Assembly: GCF_900182605.1 (NCBI RefSeq)
Contig: NZ_FXTB01000010.1
Span: forward strand, 1-64,000
Reading direction: 5' to 3'
DNA from: Saccharicrinis carchari
GTDB taxonomy: Bacteria; Bacteroidota; Bacteroidia; Bacteroidales; Marinilabiliaceae
DNA length: 64,000 nt
The position numbers were made by a program, and so were the translations under genes. Of this stretch, positions 55,238 to 63,764 are shown piece by piece. A model generated the notes under the pieces. It saw only the letters and a program-made list of their open reading frames with translations, was not told the DNA's origin and did no database searches. Within the stretch, counting starts at the first letter, position 1. Every line of letters begins with the position of its first letter.

Positions 55238-56284
55238 ATGTTAAATAATACAGGTAAAGATCATATCAAGGACAGAAAAACAACCAAATCGATGGCTATT
55301 GCACCGTCGGTTTCATTTATAATAATTGGACGAAACGAGGGCTGGCGCTTGCCACTCTGTTTAAAAAGCACAGTAAAAGCTATTGATGCTTGCCAAATAC
55401 AGGCGGAGATTATTTACGTTGATTCGCAATCGACCGACGATAGCTTAAACGTGGCCAAAAGCTTTGAGATGGTGAAGTGTTTTTTGATTACGGGAACCTA
55501 CAATGCCGCTATTGCACGTAATATTGGGGTTAAAGAAGCCCAGGGACAAAACCTGATATTTTTGGATGGCGACATGGAAATCAACCCCGATTTTCTGAAC
55601 TTGATTTTGGATAGCGATGGAAATTTGAAGTACGACTTTGTTTCGGGTAATTTTATGAACTATTATTACGATAACGAAGGCAATTTTTTAAGAAAAGACT
55701 TTTATCGCAAAATTTATTGCGATAAAGATACAATACAATATACCACAGGTGGATTGTTCGCCATTAAACGAAGCCATTGGGAAAGTGTTGGAGGAATGCG
55801 TAATAAGTACAAAAAAGGCCAGGATCTGGATTTGGGATACCGTTTGGCTAAAAAAGGAATCCCCCTGCTCCGTAAAAAAGAACGCATGGCCAATCATCAT
55901 ACCATCGATTATAAAGATAAAAAACGTTTGTGGCGTTCCATCTTCGATGGTTCGCAAGTATATCCGCGCGTTGTGCTGTACCGTGATAATATTTTTAATA
56001 AATATGTACTTAAACGTATGCTAACCAGCGATCCTACGCTGATATTGTTTATCACCTCTGTTCAGCTATCCCTGATTCTGAAGTGTGCCCTACCAATGCT
56101 GGGATATGTACTTCTAACCGCGTTGGGAGTGGCCTATGCAATGCGTAAAACGGTATTTAAAGGTTACATGAATAGATTGCTTAACCATATTTTAAAAGAC
56201 TTGGTTAACTTGTTTGCACTCCTATTTTATTACCCCACAAATAATGTTGATGTTGAATACGAGAGGGTAATACGAAAAGATTAA
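55238..56284 (+). CDS. GT2-family glycosyltransferase with C-terminal membrane segments
   Basis: This 348-residue protein is read from the ATG at 55238; a GTG at 55229 overlapping the preceding stop is an alternative. The GT-A core has SFIIIGRNEGWRLPLCLKS, IIYVDSQSTDDSLN, ARNIGVKEAQGQNLIFLDGDMEI (DxD) and TTGGLFAIKRSHWESVGGM. Two hydrophobic segments near 265-310 probably anchor it in the membrane. It is the last gene of the polysaccharide cluster. Confidence 0.88.
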   Translation: MLNNTGKDHIKDRKTTKSMAIAPSVSFIIIGRNEGWRLPLCLKSTVKAIDACQIQAEIIYVDSQSTDDSLNVAKSFEMVKCFLITGTYNAAIARNIGVKEAQGQNLIFLDGDMEINPDFLNLILDSDGNLKYDFVSGNFMNYYYDNEGNFLRKDFYRKIYCDKDTIQYTTGGLFAIKRSHWESVGGMRNKYKKGQDLDLGYRLAKKGIPLLRKKERMANHHTIDYKDKKRLWRSIFDGSQVYPRVVLYRDNIFNKYVLKRMLTSDPTLILFITSVQLSLILKCALPMLGYVLLTALGVAYAMRKTVFKGYMNRLLNHILKDLVNLFALLFYYPTNNVDVEYERVIRKD

Positions 56285-56415
56285 AGAATGATGATAAAAA
56301 AGAAAATATATGGTGTAATCTGCATCTGTAAGCTGATACTTTTATGTAAAAATTTAGAGACGATCACTATCTGAATACGGTATTTATGTTTTTATGTACA
56401 AATAGTTTGATTTGT

Positions 56416-56448
56416 AATACATTAATTTATGCAACAATACATTAATTT
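56416..56448. promoter_or_regulatory. Direct repeat upstream of the TonB receptor
   Basis: The 13-mer AATACATTAATTT occurs twice, at 56416-56428 and 56436-56448, a period of 20 bases or close to two helical turns. This would place two protein monomers on the same face of the DNA. It lies 18 bases before the receptor start, so it is either a binding site or part of the mRNA leader. No good TTTG/TAnnTTTG pair is seen. Confidence 0.5.
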
Positions 56449-56465
56449 TTATTTTTGGATCCAAT

Positions 56466-59225
56466 ATGAAGCTATTCTCTGTTTATATATTGCCTTTGTT
56501 TATTTTATGGTTTGCTGCATTACATAATTTAACTGCACAGTCCTCCTCCGTTGCGGGTTTGGTGATCGATTGTACAAGCCAGCATCCCCTGCCCGATGTG
56601 ATGGTACGTTTAATAGAAACAGACCGCTGGACTACCACTAACAAGCGGGGAGCGTTTGTTTTTAATAACCTGCCACCCGGTAATCACACGCTCCAAACCC
56701 ATTGTTTGGGTTATGTGCCGTATCAACAAACCATTCATAGGTTCAACCCCGACTCCCTGATTATTTGTCTTAAAATCAGTACCTACAGCATCGACGAAAT
56801 AACGGTGTTAGAAACCAAGGGTAATTTATTAACTTCCAGCACCGTTATCGGCAGTCAAGCCATTGAGCACGTTCAGCCCGCGTCGTTAAAAGATATCCTG
56901 CAATTGGTTCCAGGGGCAACCGTCCAAAATCCTGATTTGTCTGACCCTCAGTATATCGGTTTGCGCGATATAAGAGACAATGTGAGCTCTGCTGTGGGCG
57001 CAGCCATACTTATAGATGGGATGCCGATTAGTAACGGTGCCAACATGCAAACATACAGCACAGCACAAATAAACACACTTTCAACCGGGATAGCGGAATA
57101 CAGCACTTTTAAATACCCCACAGTAATTGGTAATGGTGTGGATTTGAGGAGTATATCTACAGATCGAATTGAATCGGTAGAGGTGATTTCCGGAATACCA
57201 TCGGTTACTTATGGCGACCTTACATCGGGAGCCGTAGTGGTAAAAAGCAAAAATGGACGAAGCCCCTGGCAAGCCAAATTAAAAACGGATCCCAAGCTTA
57301 AGATGGTATCCATAAACAAAGGCTTTATCCTCACAAGTGGAGGATCCTTAAACACAGGACTCGATTACACCCGTTCGCATAAAGATTTGAGGAGCCGATA
57401 CGAGAGTTACGATAGGGTGACAGGACAAATAGCCTTTTCGGAGGTACTTTTTAAAAACACGCTGCCGCTCTCGTTTAATGCCAGCCTAAATTTATATAGT
57501 ACTGTCGACCATCAAAAAACAGATCCTGAAGCTATGGTGGCCAATGAGGTTTATGAGTCTGTTGACCGCGGACTGCAAGCCGGTGTGCAGGGGAAATGGG
57601 CATTCAATAAGCCATGGCTGACCAACCTTCACTATAGTATTTCAGCAGCTGTGGCACAGCAAAAAAGTTATCAGAAAAGCTATCGTTCCGGAGAGCTGCA
57701 AAAGCTCTCTTTTGCAGTAGAAGAGGGCGAAAATGAGGGGATATATTTACCCGGAGAAAGCCTTACGGAACTTACGATCAAAGGGCTTCCTTTTTCGTTG
57801 TACGGACAGGTGTATGCCTCCAAATCGTCGCTGATAGGAAATGCGGGAACGCACAATTTTATTGCGGGGATCGAGTACCGAAGCAGCGGAAATAATGGTG
57901 ACGGACGTATCTATGACATTAAAAATCCACCCACTATAATTAATAACATAAGCCGTCCCCGATCATTTAAAAACATACCTAAGCAAAATACGCTTAGTGC
58001 GTTTTTAGAAGAAAACATATCCTTTGCCATAGGCCAAACCCGGCTGAGCCTGCAAGCCGGTGCCCGTTTTAACAATTTTCAGGCTTTGGGCGTAGTGGAA
58101 AGTGGAATAGGGTGGTATACGGAGCCTCGTGCCAATGCTAAATATATGCTCATAAATAAAAGTAATACTTTTATTAAGCACCTGTCGTTTAACGCCGGTA
58201 TAGGTAAGCATTATAAATCGCCCGCATTGATGTATTTGTATCCCGATAAGGCTTATTTCGATTTAGTAAGTTTGGACCATTATACGGGCAACCCCCAAAC
58301 TAATATGACGATTTTTGATACACGCCTACTCCCCACGTCCAACCCCGGAATTAAACCATCCGAAAATACAAAAAAAGAAATAGGGCTGGAAGTAAAAATG
58401 GGTATTATAAGCGCAAACTTTAGTGTTTACAACGAAAGCCTAACCAGTGGGCTCGGTATGGGCAATAAATACCAATTTATAGAATATAAGCTATACGATG
58501 CCCAAGGCGTAAATACAGATGAAAAACCGGTGTTGGCCGATTTGCCCTTTCAAATAAAAGAGTATATTCTTTCCTACTCGCAGCCCATAAATAATAAAAA
58601 AACAAAAAAACAAGGCTTTGAATACACCCTTAACTTCGAAAAAATAAAAGGGTTGAATACCCGCATTTCTGTAAACGGTGCCTGGAAAAAGAACCGACAG
58701 GTGTTTAGCACCGCACCCATGGCCGAACTGCCTGCTCAATTCGGTAGCGGACAATCTAAATATGTGGCAGTGTATCCAGGGGGAGAAAGCAGAGTCAACG
58801 AATCGATGAATACCCGTTTGCGACTGGTAACCCACTCCACAAGATTAAGGTTAATTGTTACCACTAGTATTAACTTTTTGTGGTACAATAAATATTACTA
58901 TCCCAGGTATAATCAAACCCCGGTTTATTTATTCGGAAAAGAGGAGGATAAAATCCCGTTTACAGAAGATATGGAGCAGGATCCGCTTTACTACAATTAT
59001 GTAAATGTAAAATCCCCGGCATATTATAAAACCGAGCGTATGCCTTTTTTACCCGTATGTAACGTGCGTATTTCAAAGGAGTTAGGACGAGGCACTTTGT
59101 TGAGCTTTTATGCCAATAATTTTATCAATTATCGACCTATGTATCAATATAGCCGCACCGATAAGTATTTGAGACGTAATCCGGCCATCTATTTTGGAGC
59201 CGAACTTAAAGTGTCAATTCCTTAA
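56466..59225 (+). CDS. TonB-dependent outer-membrane receptor with N-terminal carboxypeptidase-like domain
   Basis: This 919-residue receptor has a signal peptide (to about 24), a carboxypeptidase-regulatory-like domain (SSVAGLVIDCTSQHPLPDVMVRLIE... GNHTLQTHCLGYVPYQQ), a TonB-box-like stretch (DEITVLETKG), a plug (LKDILQLVPGATVQNPDL, LIDGMPISNGANMQTYS, IESVEVISGIPSVTYGDLTSGAVVVKSK) and a barrel. It lacks a SusD partner. Two uncharacterised envelope proteins follow instead. The VTYGDLTSGAVVVK plug suggests a FecA/BtuB-like group rather than SusC. Metal complexes, cofactors or peptides are candidate cargo, but the sequence does not say which. Confidence 0.9.
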   Translation: MKLFSVYILPLFILWFAALHNLTAQSSSVAGLVIDCTSQHPLPDVMVRLIETDRWTTTNKRGAFVFNNLPPGNHTLQTHCLGYVPYQQTIHRFNPDSLIICLKISTYSIDEITVLETKGNLLTSSTVIGSQAIEHVQPASLKDILQLVPGATVQNPDLSDPQYIGLRDIRDNVSSAVGAAILIDGMPISNGANMQTYSTAQINTLSTGIAEYSTFKYPTVIGNGVDLRSISTDRIESVEVISGIPSVTYGDLTSGAVVVKSKNGRSPWQAKLKTDPKLKMVSINKGFILTSGGSLNTGLDYTRSHKDLRSRYESYDRVTGQIAFSEVLFKNTLPLSFNASLNLYSTVDHQKTDPEAMVANEVYESVDRGLQAGVQGKWAFNKPWLTNLHYSISAAVAQQKSYQKSYRSGELQKLSFAVEEGENEGIYLPGESLTELTIKGLPFSLYGQVYASKSSLIGNAGTHNFIAGIEYRSSGNNGDGRIYDIKNPPTIINNISRPRSFKNIPKQNTLSAFLEENISFAIGQTRLSLQAGARFNNFQALGVVESGIGWYTEPRANAKYMLINKSNTFIKHLSFNAGIGKHYKSPALMYLYPDKAYFDLVSLDHYTGNPQTNMTIFDTRLLPTSNPGIKPSENTKKEIGLEVKMGIISANFSVYNESLTSGLGMGNKYQFIEYKLYDAQGVNTDEKPVLADLPFQIKEYILSYSQPINNKKTKKQGFEYTLNFEKIKGLNTRISVNGAWKKNRQVFSTAPMAELPAQFGSGQSKYVAVYPGGESRVNESMNTRLRLVTHSTRLRLIVTTSINFLWYNKYYYPRYNQTPVYLFGKEEDKIPFTEDMEQDPLYYNYVNVKSPAYYKTERMPFLPVCNVRISKELGRGTLLSFYANNFINYRPMYQYSRTDKYLRRNPAIYFGAELKVSIP

Positions 59226-59263
59226 CCTACCTAAACCAGTAAGATCTGATTAAAATATATAAA

Positions 59264-60430
59264 ATGAGGTACAGCGTACTATTTACATGTGTTATTGTTT
59301 TATTGGCAGGATGTGCCAAAGAACCCATTATCAACAGCTATTCGTTTCGGGTAAGTCTGATCATGCCCCAAGGGGTTTTATTGGATACTTATGAGGGGAT
59401 AGAGCTAGAGCTGTTGAATATGGAAAAGTCATACACCGTAAAAGCCTTAACCGATGACGAGGCAAATGCACACTGGCAGGGTCTTGAAGCCGGATATTAT
59501 CAGATGTCGGTTGTACACCAGGTAGTTGTGGACAATCGGGTGCAGACGATGAATGGGATAGGATCGGTAAAATTAACAGGCGATGCTGTAGACACCTTAC
59601 AGCTTTTTATGGGTAAAGCCGGGCAATTTGTTATACGTGAATTTTACTACAGCGGCAGTGTAACGCCATCAGGCGATAACAGTTATTCGTCCGATCAGTA
59701 CGTGGAAATTTACAATAACACGGATAAATTATTATATGCCGATGGTTTGTCGATTGTTGAGCACGAGTCAATGGCAACATCACAAAACTACTGGGCATAT
59801 ATGGCGGAGGATTCAATCGTGGTTAAAGCAATATGGACGGTTCCCGGATCCGGAAAGGAGTACCCTGTGTTGCCGGGTAGTGGTTTTATTGTAGCACGCG
59901 ATGCATTCGACCATCGATCCGATCCTAATGGTAATCCGCTGAGTCCGGTGGATTTGGGAGATGCTCAATTTGAATTCTGGAGCGATGCAACAGTGGATGG
60001 CGATATTGATTTTGCAGCAATCAATATGATTGAAAGCTTTTGGGTTTATAAGGGCAAGGACGTGAGTTTTCATTCAAGGGGAGGGAGTGGTATTGCCCTG
60101 GTCCGGCTGCCTTCAGATATAGATACATATGTGCTCAATAACCTGGTGCCCAAAGGAAGCTCAAGCCGCAGTAGATACTTTTGTAAGATACCTAACGCGT
60201 GGGTAGAAGATGCTGTGGAAGCCATGTGGAGCAACCGTTTGTATAAACGTTTTCATCCCAGCCTGGATGCCGGTTATGTATCGGTTCAGGGGGGCTCTAA
60301 ATCAGGTTTGGGCATAAGGCGCAAGATTAAGGAGAAAATAAATGGAAGAACGGTTTATATGGATACCAATAACTCTAGCGTAGACTTTAATCATGACGTT
60401 GTGCCAGCCCCGGGAAATTATGACTTATAA
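59264..60430 (+). CDS. DUF4876-like lipoprotein with lamin-tail-like domain
   Basis: This 388-residue protein has a lipoprotein signal (lipobox LLAGC, Cys17). Residues about 25-115 look like a carboxypeptidase-regulatory-like beta-sandwich. About 122-330 match what I know as DUF4876: FVIREFYYSGS... SSDQYVEIYNNTDKLLYADGLSIVEHES, which is close to a lamin-tail (LTD) domain in form. It ends VVPAPGNYDL. It sits 38 bases after the receptor gene and is followed by an outer-membrane barrel. It may be the receptor's surface-exposed binding partner in the way SusD serves SusC; this is inference. Confidence 0.75.
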   Translation: MRYSVLFTCVIVLLAGCAKEPIINSYSFRVSLIMPQGVLLDTYEGIELELLNMEKSYTVKALTDDEANAHWQGLEAGYYQMSVVHQVVVDNRVQTMNGIGSVKLTGDAVDTLQLFMGKAGQFVIREFYYSGSVTPSGDNSYSSDQYVEIYNNTDKLLYADGLSIVEHESMATSQNYWAYMAEDSIVVKAIWTVPGSGKEYPVLPGSGFIVARDAFDHRSDPNGNPLSPVDLGDAQFEFWSDATVDGDIDFAAINMIESFWVYKGKDVSFHSRGGSGIALVRLPSDIDTYVLNNLVPKGSSSRSRYFCKIPNAWVEDAVEAMWSNRLYKRFHPSLDAGYVSVQGGSKSGLGIRRKIKEKINGRTVYMDTNNSSVDFNHDVVPAPGNYDL

Positions 60431-60440
60431 ATTAAAACCG

Positions 60441-62009
60441 ATGAATCGTAATACAAGTGTCGTCAAAATCAGCCTGATATTCTTTCTCATGTCCATGCTG
60501 CATGGTGGGGTAGTAGCTCAGATGAAAACTCTTTTAGAGGAGGAGTATTATACACTACTGCCACTGCATTCCCCTGTTTTACAAACCAAAAATCCCGCAG
60601 CTCTGGCACTTGCCCGTATTTACAAACACGGTAATGTGCAGCTGGGCTATGCCTATACCAACGGTAATTTTAAACCATCTCTTAATGGCAGCAACAAACG
60701 GAAATACTATTTGAATGCCGATCAGTTTTTTGTGTTAAATAAATCCGTTTTTAGGGGTAGTTTTACTTATGCAAATGAAAAGGAGAAAGGAATTCATTAT
60801 TCAAATATGGCCGATCCGTACCGTCACCTGCCTTACCTTTTTGTGGATAGTGTGGCTGCCAAGGATCATGCTGTACGCGAAACCTACATGTTGCAATCGG
60901 AATGGGCTTCGCGCATATCTGATAAAATAAGCATTGGTGCAGCTATTAACTATAAAGCGGGTTTGGCAGCACAGGCTCACGATCCGAGGGCGCAAAATAC
61001 TATTGCACGCTTTAATGTAAAGCCCGGGCTGATGCTAAAGTTAAACAGGATACAGTTGGGTGGCGATATGTTTTACCGATATTATAATCAGGAAATAGAT
61101 CTGATAACGGTAAAAACAAATTCCGTACACACTATCTATTCACTTACAGGCCTGGGAACATTTTCAACTCATACTGCAGCTACATTCAGCCGTTTGTATA
61201 AAAAACATATATGGGGTGGCCATCTTCAGTTGTTGGCCGCTAACAACATCTTCACCGGCGGAGCAAGTGCTTCTATCGAAACAGTGAAGGATGGACGCAA
61301 GGAATCCGGTGCTACGTGGTCGGCCATTAAAAGTGGTTCCAGGCTAAAAGGGTACACATACCATATAGGTGATGTTCTTACGCTGCAAAATGAGCAGCGT
61401 ATCCACCAAATACGGCTACAAGGTAAAATACGTCAGGCCATTGGAACCGAGATATTGCAAACATTGGAAGCCTCAGAAAAGAACGATACATATAACTGGC
61501 TTACCTACAGCGAACAGGATAAATATGAATACATCAATTACCGTGCAGCATTGTCGTATCAGATGGTTCGTTTGCAGTCGCATAATAAAATGCAATACCA
61601 ATGGTACTTTAAAACGGAACTAAATGGGATAGAAGAGAATTATTATATTCCGAATTCCCAGCTAAGCTTCAGCAACCTGATAACAACGGTAAATTATAGG
61701 AGGATTTTTAATATGGGTCACGACAAAATGGAGCTTGGTGCTTCATTTTTGTGTAACAAAAACCTCACGAAAGAAATTAATCTGGCAAGCGATAATGTAA
61801 TAACCCAAAATATTATCTATCCCGATTATCAATATAATGTATCTGATTTTTGGGGAGCAGGCTTCGGTTTCTGTTATTTCCTGCAACCGGCTTCTGGTAA
61901 AATGCCCACGTACCTTAAATGTGATTATAGTTATCGTAGGTCAGCATCAGGCTATTTTAAGGGGCAAGGTAATAGTGGTATTAATTTGGGTGTGGGCTTG
62001 GTGTTGTAA
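60441..62009 (+). CDS. DUF6850-like outer-membrane beta-barrel protein
   Basis: This 522-residue protein is read from the ATG at 60441, 10 bases after the preceding stop, which gives a signal peptide ending VVAQ; ATGs at 60393 and 60420 overlap the lipoprotein gene and spoil the signal. The body alternates polar and aromatic residues in barrel-like strands (QLGYAYTNGNFKPSL, KISIGAAINYKAGLA, QLGGDMFYRYYNQEIDL) and ends GINLGVGLVL. I recall such proteins as DUF6850, next to DUF4876 and a TonB receptor in other Bacteroidota. Its role is unknown; it may be a second porin or an assembly partner. Confidence 0.75.
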   Translation: MNRNTSVVKISLIFFLMSMLHGGVVAQMKTLLEEEYYTLLPLHSPVLQTKNPAALALARIYKHGNVQLGYAYTNGNFKPSLNGSNKRKYYLNADQFFVLNKSVFRGSFTYANEKEKGIHYSNMADPYRHLPYLFVDSVAAKDHAVRETYMLQSEWASRISDKISIGAAINYKAGLAAQAHDPRAQNTIARFNVKPGLMLKLNRIQLGGDMFYRYYNQEIDLITVKTNSVHTIYSLTGLGTFSTHTAATFSRLYKKHIWGGHLQLLAANNIFTGGASASIETVKDGRKESGATWSAIKSGSRLKGYTYHIGDVLTLQNEQRIHQIRLQGKIRQAIGTEILQTLEASEKNDTYNWLTYSEQDKYEYINYRAALSYQMVRLQSHNKMQYQWYFKTELNGIEENYYIPNSQLSFSNLITTVNYRRIFNMGHDKMELGASFLCNKNLTKEINLASDNVITQNIIYPDYQYNVSDFWGAGFGFCYFLQPASGKMPTYLKCDYSYRRSASGYFKGQGNSGINLGVGLVL

Positions 62010-62025
62010 TTTTGTACGCCGCATT

Positions 62026-62454
62026 TTATAGTTTCGTATTCTTGTTTTGCTTTTTACACCGTTGTAATTCCGCATTCTTTCTTATAACAGCCAAAATAAT
62101 ACTTATAAATATTACCAGTAACACAATTACCACAACCCAGAATATCGGAAAGGCTTTTTGTTCATCGCTCTCATCTTGTTTTTCTTCACCCTCGTGTTGT
62201 GTAATGGTACCAACAGTTATGCCGGATAATTTTTTGAGACTTACTAATTCAGGGAAAGCCGGATAGTTAGATTCTTGCCATAGTCCATAATTATTTAAAT
62301 GGAACAAATTTGCAGGTTGCCTGGCTTTTAAATTACCCGACATCTGAAATGGAACAACAAGCATCACTGCTATTACACATGCCCGGAATACATACTGTAA
62401 GCCATGTATCCTAAAGGTTCTCCGCATCCTGAATCCAAGCTTAATATTTTTCAT
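62026..62454 (-). CDS. Small membrane protein of unknown function
   Basis: A 142-residue frame converges on the barrel gene, with stops only 16 bases apart. It starts with a good ATG, has an N-terminal hydrophobic segment (about 20-42, signal or anchor), a middle periplasmic stretch with a Glu/Asp-rich part (HEGEEKQDESDEQK), and a strong C-terminal membrane helix (FWVVVIVLLVIFISIILAV) followed by a basic tail. I recognise no family. The two-anchor form and low-complexity acidic stretch suggest a small envelope protein. Coding status is likely but not certain. Confidence 0.6.
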   Translation of the reverse strand: MKNIKLGFRMRRTFRIHGLQYVFRACVIAVMLVVPFQMSGNLKARQPANLFHLNNYGLWQESNYPAFPELVSLKKLSGITVGTITQHEGEEKQDESDEQKAFPIFWVVVIVLLVIFISIILAVIRKNAELQRCKKQNKNTKL

Positions 62455-62517
62455 AACTCTTAGATTTATGTAAGGGTGAAATAGGGCATGAAAATATAAT
62501 TAGCAATTTATAAAAAT

Positions 62518-62574
62518 AATCTCATAAAAAAAACGTATTATTAAGCTAGCTGAAGATTAGGATTTTATGAGATT
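62518..62574. repeat. 12-bp inverted repeat with 33-base spacer
   Basis: Perfect arms AATCTCATAAAA (62518-62529) and TTTTATGAGATT (62563-62574). It lies in the 351-bp gap between the small membrane protein and the spondin-domain gene. It could be a terminal inverted repeat remnant, a terminator for neither strand, or a regulatory pair. The remainder of the gap shows no gene. Confidence 0.55.
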
Positions 62575-62805
62575 ATACCATAAGATTACTAATAGTATAG
62601 TTGCTCGATCTCCTGTTTGTTAAAAACAGATATAGTTTGATGAAACGATATGGTAGGGATGTTCATAGCATGGTATTTGTATTGAAATAGCGCAATACTT
62701 ACTTTTATTACTTGCCAAATTCCTTATAACGAGCCGTGTAGGTGGAAATGCTGAATGATAGGTGAGGCATGTAAATGCAATTAAATTGAATTAAACGAAC
62801 TTGTT

Positions 62806-63720
62806 ATGAAAAAAATTACCCTAATAATTGTGGTATCGCTGATGTTGATGGCTACCCCCACTGCAGGACAGTATTCAGTTAGTTATAGCATTACTTTTAC
62901 AAGTATTTGGAATGCCGACGACCATAGCAGCATACCGGTAAATGCCCATTGGTCAAAGTTAGTAGGAGCTACTCATCAAACGCCCGATGCATTTTTACAA
63001 TTTGGTGGTTTGGCCAGCACCGGGATTAAGAACATAGCCGAAACCGGAGATATTGTGGAGTTTAATAGCGAAGTGGACATCGCAATGGCAAATGGCGAAG
63101 CAGATCAATTTATAAATGGACCTAATTTGGGAACAGCTACCGGAGATATTTTAATCGCGAATCTGGCAGTAAACAAAGATTTTCCCTTGCTTACCTTAAT
63201 ATCTATGATTGCACCCAGTCCGGACTGGATAGTTGCACTGAGTGGCTTAAATCTATTAGATGCCGAAGGAGAATGGAAGAAATCGCTTCACATGGATATG
63301 TTTGCTTACGATGCAGGTACCGATAGTGGTACAGATTACACATCGGCCAATGTGGTTACCAGTCCTTTTCAGCCTGTTTCAATGATAAACGGAGCGCCCA
63401 TTAATGGAAATAAAATGGGAACCTTAAGTATAATATTGGATACTTCTACCGGGTTAGATGACTTATCGGTTATTAATAAGATAAGGGTATATCCTAACCC
63501 GGTAACTAATGGAAAAATATTTATCGGTACCCCGGAGCAGCTCTCTGTTATAAAAGTCGAACTGTTTAATTCGGTAGGTTCGTTGGTTAAATCAATCGAT
63601 ATTAAGCAATCGCAAAACAAGATGGATATAAATGTATCTGGTATGCCTCAGGGAATATATATGCTTAAAATCACCACAAAAAAGCATGGAACTACAACGC
63701 AAAAATTGATAATTAAATAA
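62806..63720 (+). CDS. Secreted spondin-domain protein with T9SS sorting domain
   Basis: This 304-residue protein has a signal peptide ending TAGQ. Residues about 22-205 match the spondin N-terminal domain: YSITFTSIWNADDHSSIPVNAHWSKLVGATH, GLASTGIKNIAETG, PSPDWIVALSGLNL and DAGTDSGTDY, the last two being signature stretches with likely calcium-binding acidic residues. From about 226 comes a type A T9SS C-terminal domain (VYPNPVTNGKIFI, VELFNSVGSLVKSIDI, GIYMLKITTKKHGTTTQKLIIK), so it is secreted through the type IX system and attached to or released from the surface. Spondin domains are best known from animal matrix proteins. The function here is unknown. Confidence 0.85.
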   Translation: MKKITLIIVVSLMLMATPTAGQYSVSYSITFTSIWNADDHSSIPVNAHWSKLVGATHQTPDAFLQFGGLASTGIKNIAETGDIVEFNSEVDIAMANGEADQFINGPNLGTATGDILIANLAVNKDFPLLTLISMIAPSPDWIVALSGLNLLDAEGEWKKSLHMDMFAYDAGTDSGTDYTSANVVTSPFQPVSMINGAPINGNKMGTLSIILDTSTGLDDLSVINKIRVYPNPVTNGKIFIGTPEQLSVIKVELFNSVGSLVKSIDIKQSQNKMDINVSGMPQGIYMLKITTKKHGTTTQKLIIK

Positions 63721-63764
63721 GGCAAGGGCCGTGCACATCCCAGCTCAGTATGGAGTGCCTTGCT

